Positions 7,029 to 14,497 of a stretch of DNA of 27,590 nt are shown piece by piece. Source of the DNA: Colimorpha sp045591485 (lineage in GTDB: Bacteria > Bacteroidota > Bacteroidia > Bacteroidales > P3); NCBI GenBank assembly GCA_045591485.1, contig JAZNSV010000216.1:1-27590 (forward strand), written 5' to 3'. The position numbers and the translations under genes were made by a program. Below the pieces are notes generated by a model that saw only the letters and a list, made by a program, of their open reading frames with translations, searched no databases and was not told the DNA's origin. Positions within the stretch are counted from its first letter, which is position 1; each line of letters begins with the position of its first letter.

Positions 7029-7165
7029 GAGGTTATAGGTTATGGCTTATAGGTTATGGGAAGCCCCGTAGGGGCGACAGCAAATAGCCGGGGGTGAAGC
7101 GCAGCGTAACCCCAGGACACAAAAACGAAAAACAACCAAGCCCCATAGGGGCGGCAGAACAATAG
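7029..7165. repeat. Dispersed hairpin repeat inside operon B
   Basis: After a TTATAGGTTATGG tandem, the spacer holds AGCCCCGTAGGGGCGACAG and, further on, AAGCCCCATAGGGGCGGCAG, flanking a CCGGGGGTGAAG...GTAACCCC core. GCCCC-(G/A)TA-GGGGC is a perfect small hairpin. The reverse complement of the same unit appears twice at 24474-24561. It is a REP-like dispersed element with no coding capacity. Confidence 0.75.
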
Positions 7166-7170
7166 GAAAT

Positions 7171-7446
7171 ATGACAACATTCGACAACCTTTGGGAGCAG
7201 GAAGAGAAGCAAGCCCTGCAGCGGCGCCTGCGGCAGGAGTACCCTGCATGGCAACAGCGACGGCGAGTGCGCCGCACTGCGGTGGCCTCGGTGGCCGTGC
7301 TGCTGGTGGCTGGAATCGCACTTTCCACTTTCCACTTTCCACTTTCCACTCGCAACTACGACTCCGTGGCCTGCAACCGCAGCGGCATTGCCGAAGGCCA
7401 TTGGGCTGCCGAAGCCAGCCGCATTCTAACCATCGAGACGCTATGA
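7171..7446 (+). CDS. Small one-pass membrane protein, possible anti-sigma factor, copy B
   Basis: 91 residues. Cytoplasmic N-terminus FDNLWEQEEKQAL, basic stretch RRRVRR, membrane helix about 36-51, then an outer part with CNRSGIAEGHW at 68-78 and ASRILTIE. It is the paralogue of the product of 4261. Between the membrane helix and the conserved motif lies a low-complexity STFHFPLST insert, coded by four exact copies of CTTTCCA (7321-7348), a repeat type otherwise typical of spacers. Because 7 is not a multiple of 3 the repeat is read in shifting frames, and the downstream frame is kept by the total length. Stop and next start overlap (ATGA). Role as anti-sigma is inferred from position and topology. 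Confidence 0.7.
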   Translation: MTTFDNLWEQEEKQALQRRLRQEYPAWQQRRRVRRTAVASVAVLLVAGIALSTFHFPLSTRNYDSVACNRSGIAEGHWAAEASRILTIETL

Positions 7447-7856
7447 GACGCCTGTTGCTCATACTGTTGCCCTTGCTCTTGTCGGCCTGCTCGCACGAGG
7501 ATACGGAGCTGCCGCTCTACCAGCGGTATGCACCGCGACAAGACCTCACCGTGGCGCAGGTCAAGGGCTTCCAGATCGGCGACACGCTGAAGACCGACGT
7601 GGTGATGCTGGTGGCCGACGACTGTGCGGCGTGGGCGGAACTGAAGGCAGAGTTCGACATCCGCACGTCGGAGGGCGTCACCAGCTGGATGGGCGACATC
7701 GACGAGCCCGCCCGCCGCGTCAAACGCGCCGTCCGCCCCGCCTGGCGAGCCATGGCTGTCCATGCCGACCGCACCGTGGCCTTCTACCGCATTGACACCG
7801 AGGCGCAGCGCCAGGCGCTGCTGGACTACCAGATGAATACAATAGATAACAAATAA
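7443..7856 (+). CDS. Short lipoprotein of the sigma operon, copy B
   Basis: 137 residues; signal peptide with lipobox LLLSAC, Cys16, then SHEDTE. Homologous over its length to the product of 4577: YQRYAPRQDLTVAQVKGF, VMLVADDCAAW, FDIRTSEGVTSWMGD, RPAWRAMAVHADRTVAFYRI, ALLDYQMN. Translation is coupled to the previous gene by an ATGA overlap. Its last 41 codons and the following spacer were duplicated and lie again at 9327-9478. Function unknown; conserved position suggests a fixed part of the sigma-linked system. Confidence 0.8.
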   Translation: MRRLLLILLPLLLSACSHEDTELPLYQRYAPRQDLTVAQVKGFQIGDTLKTDVVMLVADDCAAWAELKAEFDIRTSEGVTSWMGDIDEPARRVKRAVRPAWRAMAVHADRTVAFYRIDTEAQRQALLDYQMNTIDNK

Positions 7857-7885
7857 TAAAATCACACAATCAACGTTATAGCGAT

Positions 7886-9277
7886 ATGAAAAACACGCTG
7901 AAAATCTTCACACTTATTGCCGCCCTGCTGACGATGGCGGCCTGCGAGAAGGACAACGAGAACCCGGTGAACCACGAACGCGACATCACCTATACCATCG
8001 CGCCCGCCGCATCTGCCATCGACAACGCCACGACTACCACAATCCACCTCGAGACCGAGGCCGAGTGGCAGGAACTCCTCGACCGCTTCTGCGACTATGC
8101 GGAAGAAGGCAGCGAGGTCACCTTCTACAACGCTTCGCGCGTTCAAAATTCACAATTCAAAATTCACAATTCTGCCAAGGACGCCACCACCTTCAGCACC
8201 AGCGACCGCGAAGCCATGAAGCGCTGGATGGCGCAAATGGAGGACGAGGGGCTGACCGTCACGGTGACCTATGACCCCGCCACCGGCACATGGAATGGCA
8301 CTGCCTACGCCACGGCACCGCAACCACAAGAGGGCGACTGCTACACAGGTGTATTGGTATACGTGCAGCAGGACTACTACAGCGACTACCAACAATACTC
8401 CTATTGGGGACTCAAGGTGAGCGAGGATTCGGTGCTGCGACTGTCGAGAGGAGGCGTCTACCTGACGACAAACCAACCCCTCACCGTAGGCGACACAACC
8501 TATTACGCCGGCAGCGATATGGGCACCACCGTAACCCTCTGCGGTACGCTATATTCTAGATGGGGTGCCTACGGCGACTATTTCGTGCTGGTGCTCGACG
8601 GAGGCAGTCCCAGTCCACAGGGGGAGCCGCCGCTGCCCGTCTACATAGGTGAGAAGGACGGCTACCGCATGCTGATCACCCTCGACGAAGAGCACCACAG
8701 GATGTACTGCAACTCGACCCTCGCCGACCTCACATGGCAGGGGGCAATCGGCGGCGGAGTGTTCGACTACTCCGAGACCGACCAGACCGACGGCCTCGGC
8801 AACCCCATTATCCAAGTCCGGGGGTACGATGACCATGACCATCCGTTTTCTATCGAAAGAGTGAACAGCACGACGACGGTCCTACGCGACCTTGGATATT
8901 ACAGCACAGACAACATCGTACACAACCTCGACGAGATAACCCTACATCGCACCTACTTCTGCTGGGAGACATGGGTATGCGACACGATGGGCTTCAACAT
9001 TGTCATACACCTCAACGTCGAGGGCGACGTGCATTACACCCTGGGCTACTCGTCGTCTCCATTCTATGTCGACTGCGTCACCTACTTCGGCATCGGCGAG
9101 TTCTATCCCGACCAATACGACAATGGCTGGGGCACGATGACCTACACAGACACAGGCCGCGAGGTCGAATTCATAGCTGACCACATTGACCAAAACACGG
9201 TGAGCCTGACCCTTGCCGACGGGGCCTCCGGATGCCTCACAAGCTACGTATTCCATCGTATAATCAGAGCCGATTAA
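7886..9277 (+). CDS. Long lipoprotein with the shared N-terminal domain, copy B1
   Basis: 463 residues, the longest of the family. Lipobox Cys20 (LTMAAC) then EKDNEN. The shared domain spans about residues 30-145: RDITYTIAPAASAIDN, LETEAEWQELLDRFCDYAEE, TSDREAMKRWMAQMEDEG, TVTVTYDPATGTWNGTAYAT. In the variable loop a RVQNSQFKIHNS stretch is coded by two exact 14-bp copies (8142-8169) of an AT-rich intergenic-type repeat. The C-terminal 310 residues have Tyr/Asp-rich beta-like segments and end FHRIIRAD; I recognise no domain. Probably surface-exposed, given the acidic residues after Cys. It is 29 nt after the short lipoprotein. Confidence 0.8.
   Translation: MKNTLKIFTLIAALLTMAACEKDNENPVNHERDITYTIAPAASAIDNATTTTIHLETEAEWQELLDRFCDYAEEGSEVTFYNASRVQNSQFKIHNSAKDATTFSTSDREAMKRWMAQMEDEGLTVTVTYDPATGTWNGTAYATAPQPQEGDCYTGVLVYVQQDYYSDYQQYSYWGLKVSEDSVLRLSRGGVYLTTNQPLTVGDTTYYAGSDMGTTVTLCGTLYSRWGAYGDYFVLVLDGGSPSPQGEPPLPVYIGEKDGYRMLITLDEEHHRMYCNSTLADLTWQGAIGGGVFDYSETDQTDGLGNPIIQVRGYDDHDHPFSIERVNSTTTVLRDLGYYSTDNIVHNLDEITLHRTYFCWETWVCDTMGFNIVIHLNVEGDVHYTLGYSSSPFYVDCVTYFGIGEFYPDQYDNGWGTMTYTDTGREVEFIADHIDQNTVSLTLADGASGCLTSYVFHRIIRAD
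8142..8172. repeat. In-frame AT-rich repeat in the variable loop
   Basis: Two exact copies of TTCAAAATTCACAA plus TTC inside the 7886 gene. The composition contrasts sharply with the GC-rich gene around it. It sits at the same loop where the 10660 and 12574 genes carry a different repeat. Confidence 0.8.
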
Positions 9278-9326
9278 TTGCGACTCTCCGGTTTAAACTT
9301 CCAATCCAAACCACAAAACCTACCGC

Positions 9327-9452
9327 CGCCCCGCCTGGCGCGCCATGGCCGTCCATGCCGACCGCACCATGGCCTTCTACCGCATCGACACCGAGGCGCA
9401 GCGCCAGGCACTGCTGGACTACCAGATGAATACAATAGAAAACAAACAATAA
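9327..9452 (+). pseudogene. 3' fragment of the short lipoprotein gene (duplication scar)
   Basis: Codons 9327-9452 read RPAWRAMAVHADRTMAFYRI...LLDYQMNTIENKQ-stop, matching the last 40 residues of the 7443 product with few changes. The spacer that follows (ACACAATCAACGTTATAGCG) is also the same as before the 7886 gene, at the same distance (152 nt from homologous base to the next ATG). No start or signal peptide is left. The offset between the two copies is 1593 nt. This is the junction of a tandem duplication that produced an extra long-lipoprotein gene. Confidence 0.88.
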
Positions 9453-9478
9453 AAACACACAATCAACGTTATAGCGAT

Positions 9479-10636
9479 ATGAAACACCTACTGAAAATCT
9501 TCACACTTTTTGCCGCCGTGCTCTGCCTGACTGGCTGCGGCCCTGACGACGAACCTGGGACCGGTGGCAACAGCATCTCCTACATTGTATCCAGCAGCAC
9601 CGCACCTGCTTCGCCCATCACCGCCACCTACGACACCGATGCCGAGCTCGATGTCCTGCTAGACCGCCTGTGCTCCTATGCCGAGCGGGGCAAGGTTATC
9701 ACCTTCCGCAGCAATGGCGGGCGTTCAAAAAGCTACACAACAAAAGAATCGACGACTTTCAGCACCACCAGCCGTGAGGAAATGAAGCGCTGGATGGCCG
9801 CAATGGAGGATGCCGGCAAGACCGTCACCGTGACCTACGACAGCCGTACCGACACCTGGAACGGCCGAGCTTACGCCCTTCCGCAACAACCAATGGCTGA
9901 GGATGGCCCAAGGGTGAGCCGCGTCACTTTCGACTACTCGTTCGATTCGACGGAAACCATTGGCTTGGAGCAGCATGTCGTCTATACCTATACATGGGAT
10001 GGCGACCTGCTGACGGCGGTGGAGGCGGAGGAAAAGACATGGTCCCAATATGCCGACGGCAGCACGGGCGACACCACAGTCTATTCGGGCCGGCTACAGC
10101 TTGCCTACAACGGCAACCTATGCGTCTCCGCGGGCAGCACCCGATACACCTACCTTGACGGCCTCCTCGTGTCCGAATGGCTTGGCTACGACAACGTGAG
10201 CTACACCTATATCTATGACGACGAGGGGCATATCATCGACTACATCATTACCGACACGGTGACAGACTTTGGGGTCGACGTAGAGGTCTCCATGCCGGGC
10301 TACCACATTGAGTGGGAGAATGGCGACGCCGTGAGGGCCTACGGCGACGACCGCCAGTCGCCCATGTGGATCTACGAATACGACAACTTCCAACGGCCTC
10401 GGGGTGTCACCCTGGGCATCACCACGCTGCTGCCGGGCTACCAGCAATTCTTTGAACCCCTGACTCAATGGAGCCGCCACAACATCACCCTCCTGCACTT
10501 CAATGGCAACGACAACAGCTGGATTGACCTGACAGTAACCTACACCTACGACAATGCCGGCCGCCCCGTCAGCGCCACGCTGCCACGTTGGCACGACGGT
10601 GGCCATGGCCATTGGACATTCGAATACGTTGACTGA
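9479..10636 (+). CDS. Long lipoprotein, shared domain plus YD-like repeats, copy B2
   Basis: 385 residues from ATG 9479; an upstream in-frame ATG is rejected because that region is the duplication scar. Lipobox Cys20 (LCLTGC), then GPDDEP. Shared domain about 30-140: TYDTDAELDVLLDRLCSYAER, TTSREEMKRWMAAMEDAGKT, VTVTYDSRTDTWNGRAYA. Its variable loop (GGRSKSYTTKEST) has no palindromic insert. The C-terminal part has several short Tyr-rich units (VVYTYTWDGDLLTAVE, YTYIYDDEGHIIDY, VTYTYDNAGRPVSATL) that resemble YD/RHS-type repeats, unlike its siblings. So the family combines one N-terminal domain with different C-terminal parts. Confidence 0.8.
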   Translation: MKHLLKIFTLFAAVLCLTGCGPDDEPGTGGNSISYIVSSSTAPASPITATYDTDAELDVLLDRLCSYAERGKVITFRSNGGRSKSYTTKESTTFSTTSREEMKRWMAAMEDAGKTVTVTYDSRTDTWNGRAYALPQQPMAEDGPRVSRVTFDYSFDSTETIGLEQHVVYTYTWDGDLLTAVEAEEKTWSQYADGSTGDTTVYSGRLQLAYNGNLCVSAGSTRYTYLDGLLVSEWLGYDNVSYTYIYDDEGHIIDYIITDTVTDFGVDVEVSMPGYHIEWENGDAVRAYGDDRQSPMWIYEYDNFQRPRGVTLGITTLLPGYQQFFEPLTQWSRHNITLLHFNGNDNSWIDLTVTYTYDNAGRPVSATLPRWHDGGHGHWTFEYVD

Positions 10637-10659
10637 CGACACAATTAAGAGCAAGGAAT

Positions 10660-11829
10660 ATGAAAACAAGATTTTATATACTGCTGGCCGCTGTGCTCTG
10701 CCTGGCCGCCTGCGAGAAGAATCCTGAGAGCAGCGACAAGCAACGCGACATCACCTACACCGTTACGTCTGTAGGGACACAGCGTGCTACGTCCGCAGTA
10801 GACAAGACCAATACCGTCCACCTCGCGACAGAGGCCGAGTGGCAGGCCCTGCTGGACCGCTTCTGCGACTACGCAGAAGACGGCAGCGAGGTTACCTTCT
10901 ACAGACCGGGTACGCAGCCGTCTCGGCTGCATGCAGGCGGGACGCCTGCGCACCCAAAGACAGGCGGGACGCCTGCGCACCCAACCAAGGAGGCAATCAC
11001 CTTCAGCACCACCGACCGCGAGGCCATGAAGCGTTGGATGGCCCAGATGGAGGACGAGGGCAAGACCGTCACCGTGACCTTCGACCCCGCCACCGGCACA
11101 TACAGCGGCACCGCCTATGCCACTGCGCCGCAACCGCAGATGGGCAACGGCGTGGCCACCTTTGTCGGTCCCGACTATGGTAATGGCTTGGATGTGATTG
11201 TCTCTATCGACAGCTCGAACCATACTGCATACGTCAATTTCGATTACGAGAACTATTGGCTTCACATGCCCTGCGGCGTGTTCCGCGACATCTATGAAGA
11301 GGACGGCCGTATGATACTGGCTGTGTGGGAGTCCACCAACGGCAACGACACACTCTTTGTCGGCCGCAACTACGAAGGCTCGCTGATGATATGTTTCGCC
11401 TACAGCGGCATCTGTCAGGCGAATCATACTCACGAGTGTCTGCTGGTGCCTGCACCGTCCGACCTGCAGACATGGTACTGTTCCTCGCCCTACGACATCA
11501 TCCTCAACCTCTCGCCCTATGCCATAGAGACTTATCCTGAGATCGGCATTGCACATATATGCGCTCCGATGGCCACGGACATCAACTGCATCCCTGCTTT
11601 CTGGACGGGCAACTGCGAGATGATACGCTACTTCACCAACCGCACCGATGTGGACTATGAGCTCTCGCTGCGCTACACCTACAACAACGATAGCAGCTAC
11701 TATGTCGTCGACTCGCTCGGTGTCACCGGCTACCCGTCCGACGCCACCACTGCAATGCCAATGGTCATCCACGACTTGCACCAATACCCAGGATGCGCCA
11801 GTCAGTATGTGTTCAATAGAATCAATTAA
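10660..11829 (+). CDS. Long lipoprotein with the shared N-terminal domain, copy B3
   Basis: 389 residues; lipobox Cys18 (LCLAAC), then EKNPES. Shared domain about 25-160: RDITYTVTSV, LATEAEWQALLDRFCDYAED, TTDREAMKRWMAQMEDEGK, TVTFDPATGTYSGTAYAT. The variable loop carries RPGTQPSRLHAGGTPAHP followed by a second GGTPAHP copy, coded by palindromic repeats. A second foreign-looking stretch, VGTQRATSAVD (about 10774-10805), matches another type of intergenic imperfect palindrome (GTAGGGACACAGC / GTGCTACGTCC). The C-terminal part is unique and ends YVFNRIN, close to the FHRII of copy B1. Surface lipoprotein of unknown function. Confidence 0.8.
   Translation: MKTRFYILLAAVLCLAACEKNPESSDKQRDITYTVTSVGTQRATSAVDKTNTVHLATEAEWQALLDRFCDYAEDGSEVTFYRPGTQPSRLHAGGTPAHPKTGGTPAHPTKEAITFSTTDREAMKRWMAQMEDEGKTVTVTFDPATGTYSGTAYATAPQPQMGNGVATFVGPDYGNGLDVIVSIDSSNHTAYVNFDYENYWLHMPCGVFRDIYEEDGRMILAVWESTNGNDTLFVGRNYEGSLMICFAYSGICQANHTHECLLVPAPSDLQTWYCSSPYDIILNLSPYAIETYPEIGIAHICAPMATDINCIPAFWTGNCEMIRYFTNRTDVDYELSLRYTYNNDSSYYVVDSLGVTGYPSDATTAMPMVIHDLHQYPGCASQYVFNRIN
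10904..10987. repeat. In-frame palindromic repeat element
   Basis: GCAGCCG-TCT-CGGCTGC (10914-10930) and GCAGGCG-GGA-CGCCTGC (10933-10949) are two perfect hairpins in a row. CAGGCG-GGA-CGCCTG with its CGCACCCAA flank is repeated at 10961-10984. The same element, with the second hairpin once, lies at 12818-12871. All lengths keep the frame. Confidence 0.9.
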
Positions 11830-11841
11830 AACACCGACAAT

Positions 11842-12570
11842 ATGAAACAGCCCCCCAAACTGGCAGCCGCCGTGCTGCTCATGGCAGGCCTTTTCGCCGC
11901 CTGCAAACCCGAAATCGAATTGGCCGGCTCGGCATGGAGCAATTCCGTTAGCGGCACCGACAGCGATGGCGACCACTACACGGCCACCTACACTATGGTA
12001 TGCAATACCGCCAGCAGCGGCATGCTCTTTCTCTCAGTCAGTTATGCCGACGACGAGATGCCCTTCTGCTTCGCCATGCCGATGACCTATACATGGGACG
12101 GCAATAAGGGCACTGCCACTGCCACCCTATCTATTCCTGAGGAAGGCACGCAGACATTCAGCATTCCTGTCACCTGGAGCAAGACCACACCCCTGTCGGC
12201 ATCGTTCAACCAGATAGCGCAGGTCTTCGGGATAGGCTGGCCGCCGGAACTGGAGCAAAAGAGTTTCGCCAAACCAGCCTCGATGGACGGCACCACATGG
12301 ACGGTGGAGTTCGACGAAGATATGGACCATTTCGTCTACGAGTTGAAGTTTGTCAGCGCCAGCGCCGCCGTGCTCAACCTCACGATGGTCGAGGGCGAAG
12401 ATTCCGAAAACATGCGCTGGAATGTCAACTACAGCTACTCCGAAGGTATCGGCACCACCAGCATTTTCTGGGAAGGCGAGAACATCCGCGGCGGCTTCTA
12501 TATGCCCGACGACACCCACATGCTCTTCTCCGACGGCGAGGACGGACTGTCATTCACCAAGCAGCAATAA
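11842..12570 (+). CDS. Lipoprotein with two lipocalin-like halves
   Basis: 242 residues; lipobox Cys21 (LFAAC), then KPEIE. Two similar halves: ELAGSAWSNSVSG...YTATYTMVCNTASSGMLFLS (about 24-120) and SMDGTTWTVEFDED...YELKFVSASAAVLNLTMVEG (about 148-242). Each half begins with a (A/D)G(S/T)xW motif and continues in short strands, as in lipocalin-like lipoproteins. The protein lacks the shared N-terminal domain of its neighbours and resembles instead the product of 5906, the corresponding extra lipoprotein of operon A. It starts 12 nt after one long-lipoprotein gene and ends 3 nt before the next. Confidence 0.75.
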   Translation: MKQPPKLAAAVLLMAGLFAACKPEIELAGSAWSNSVSGTDSDGDHYTATYTMVCNTASSGMLFLSVSYADDEMPFCFAMPMTYTWDGNKGTATATLSIPEEGTQTFSIPVTWSKTTPLSASFNQIAQVFGIGWPPELEQKSFAKPASMDGTTWTVEFDEDMDHFVYELKFVSASAAVLNLTMVEGEDSENMRWNVNYSYSEGIGTTSIFWEGENIRGGFYMPDDTHMLFSDGEDGLSFTKQQ

Positions 12571-12573
12571 ACC

Positions 12574-13746
12574 ATGAACCGTTTTGCAAGACTTTCTTTC
12601 TTGGTAGCAACAGCGCTGTTGTCAGTCGGCTGCACCAAATGCTATTGGCCTGAAGACACGGTGCGCGACATTACCTATACCATCGCGCCCGCCACATTTG
12701 TCATTGACAACGCCACAACCACCACCGTCCATCTCGAGACCGAGGCCGAATGGCAGGCCCTGCTCGACCGCTTCTGCGACTGGGCCGAAGAGGGCAGCAC
12801 GGTAACCTTCTACAGACCGGGTACGCAGCCGTCTCGGCTGCATGCAGGCGGGACGCCTGCGCACCCAACCAAGGAGGCCGTCACCTACAGCACCACCGAC
12901 CGCGAGGCCATGAAACGCTGGATGGCCCAGATGGAGGACGCGGGCATGACCGTCACCGTGACCTACGACCCCGCCACGGGCACCTGGAACGGCACCGCCT
13001 ACGCCACAGCGCCATCCCCGACACCAGACCCACTGCCCACATTGGGCTGCGATGTGTTGACCTATGTCTGCGACGCTTCGCCCATGTGGCGCATCATACT
13101 CAGCGTCGACACTGCTAACCAGCTGATGTTCTTCACCGGCATGATGTACGACAGCATCAACACCTTCGTCGGCTACAACCTCATGGTGCCCGATGGCTTC
13201 TGTCGTTACAACTACTTCGACCCGCAGGATTCAGGTTATTACAACTACTACAACGACCGCGTGTTCATCTTCATCCAGAACCTTGACCAACCGAGCCAGG
13301 CCAACCACTACTGCCTGATTGGCAACTTCGACTTCTCGAGCAACGGCTTCACATTAGAGTTTGAAGACTACGCTCCACAAGACCTCAACACCGTCATTTC
13401 TTTCCCATTTGTCCGCACCGATGAGTTCGGGCTGATGATGCACCGATGCGAGAGGTGCGACGTGCTGATTCACATGGGCTACGGCGAAGGGCAGAGCTAT
13501 ATCTTCCCGCGCTTCGACGGAGATTTTCCGTTTGAACATGGCAAGTTCACAATAACGGCAGTGGAAGCCACGGCCAGCGACGGCTATGGGTACTTCCATG
13601 AGGTGTTCCGCCTGCGATACAGCATAACCGGTAGCGAACCCATATTCGGTACCTATTATACTGACGGAATATCCGAAGATTGGTATCCCTTGAACTATAC
13701 CACGTCCGCCATGTGGCCTACATACTTCCACTTCAAAAAATATTGA
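12574..13746 (+). CDS. Long lipoprotein with the shared N-terminal domain, copy B4
   Basis: 390 residues; lipobox Cys20 (LLSVGC), then TKCYWPED. Shared domain about 28-145: RDITYTIAPATFVIDN, LETEAEWQALLDRFCDWAEE, TTDREAMKRWMAQMEDAGM, TVTYDPATGTWNGTAYAT. The variable loop again holds the RPGTQPSRLHAGGTPAHP insert, at the same place as in copy B3 but with one hairpin unit fewer. The C-terminal 240 residues are unique, rich in Tyr, Phe and Asp, ending in TYFHFKKY. It is the last gene of operon B, followed by a terminator. No known family is recognised. Confidence 0.8.
   Translation: MNRFARLSFLVATALLSVGCTKCYWPEDTVRDITYTIAPATFVIDNATTTTVHLETEAEWQALLDRFCDWAEEGSTVTFYRPGTQPSRLHAGGTPAHPTKEAVTYSTTDREAMKRWMAQMEDAGMTVTVTYDPATGTWNGTAYATAPSPTPDPLPTLGCDVLTYVCDASPMWRIILSVDTANQLMFFTGMMYDSINTFVGYNLMVPDGFCRYNYFDPQDSGYYNYYNDRVFIFIQNLDQPSQANHYCLIGNFDFSSNGFTLEFEDYAPQDLNTVISFPFVRTDEFGLMMHRCERCDVLIHMGYGEGQSYIFPRFDGDFPFEHGKFTITAVEATASDGYGYFHEVFRLRYSITGSEPIFGTYYTDGISEDWYPLNYTTSAMWPTYFHFKKY
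12818..12871. repeat. In-frame palindromic repeat element, second copy
   Basis: Hairpins at 12825-12841 and 12844-12860, identical to those at 10914-10949. Flanking bases (CTACAGACCGGGTAC before, CACCCAACCAAGGAGGC after) are also shared with the first copy. Confidence 0.9.
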
Positions 13747-13771
13747 AATAACAAATGAGGCGACGGCGACT

Positions 13772-13813
13772 GCCACCGGGACTGACAACCTGTCAGCCGG
13801 TGGCTTTTTTTTT
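13772..13813 (+). terminator. Terminator of operon B
   Basis: GCCACCGG (13772-13779) pairs with CCGGTGGC (13797-13804), with an inner CTGAC / GTCAG stem, followed by nine T. The stem sequence is nearly the same as the hairpin at 15248-15292, so it is a recycled repeat used as terminator. Confidence 0.88.
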
Positions 13814-14099
13814 GCCGTCCACACCACCCGTTTTCGCGCCACTTTGCAGGCTGCACCGAGGCTCCACGAAGGGCGACAAGCCTGGTTGATGCCTAGATGA
13901 TGCTTGGTTGATGCAGGGAGGGTGGGGCCCCAAGCCGACGGATGGCCGACAGCACCCAGGACAGAGTTCACACTGAAATACAACCACATACGCAAAATTC
14001 CATTCGTTACCCTACGTTTCTGTCCTCCCACCCTCGCGACAAGCGTCCAGACCCCTCTCAACGTACAGTTGGTTTTTGCAAGAAAAAAATGTTAAAAAC
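13814..14099. other. Non-coding spacer, no gene seen
   Basis: GC-rich at first, then AT-rich. It has a GGTTGATGC direct repeat (about 13883-13915) and no ORF with credible coding signs. It separates the lipoprotein operon from an AT-richer accessory region. Confidence 0.6.
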
Positions 14100-14130
14100 T
14101 TTGCCGATTAGTATTTTATTCTTACCTTTG
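14100..14130 (+). promoter_or_regulatory. Canonical Bacteroidota promoter before the T9SS-tail gene
   Basis: TTTG (14100-14103), a 19-nt spacer, TACCTTTG (14123-14130). This is the textbook -33/-7 arrangement of the phylum. Transcription would start about 14136, nine bases before the old ATG at 14145. Confidence 0.75.
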
Positions 14131-14144
14131 CAAAAATTTTTATT

Positions 14145-14497
14145 ATGAAAAAAGTTTATATCTCCTAATAATTCTTTTACTACGATAACTGATGGCACAT
14201 GCTAACGCCAACCAAAACATAGAGGAACTGATGATTAATATTCAACAAAATGAATCGCCAGATATCTCAGTGTATCCAAATCCAACATCAGAGAATGTTA
14301 CCATTTCGTGCCCAAAAGAAACGGTCGGTAATGGTGTGATTCTTGTTTATTCATCAGATGGTGTGCTTCTGTACAAAACGGACATTGCAGAACCTAACAC
14401 AAAAGTTATAATGAATCACCACCCATCGGGAATATACATACTTGCTATCTGTGACAACAACAACCGTGTTTCTTCCTTCAAAATTGTAAAGAAATGA
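14145..14497 (+). pseudogene. Decayed T9SS cargo: broken signal peptide plus C-terminal domain
   Basis: From ATG 14145 the frame reads MKKVYIS then stops. In another frame the next codons read LIILLLR-stop-LMAHANANQN, so the signal peptide was split by one frameshift and one stop (TAA 14186). The intact part from ATG 14192 (101 residues) contains PDISVYPNPTSENVTI and a SSDGVLLYKTDI...SGIYILAI...FKIVKK pattern, which is a T9SS type A sorting domain with almost no cargo before it. It could still be translated from 14192, but without a signal peptide it should not be exported. The next gene overlaps its stop (ATGA). Alternative: a sequencing error would restore a short secreted protein. Confidence 0.65.

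Noticed and set aside
9278..9478. N-terminal extension of the 9479 lipoprotein
   Set aside because: The region is a duplicated gene end and spacer read in another frame; a clear signal peptide starts at 9479.
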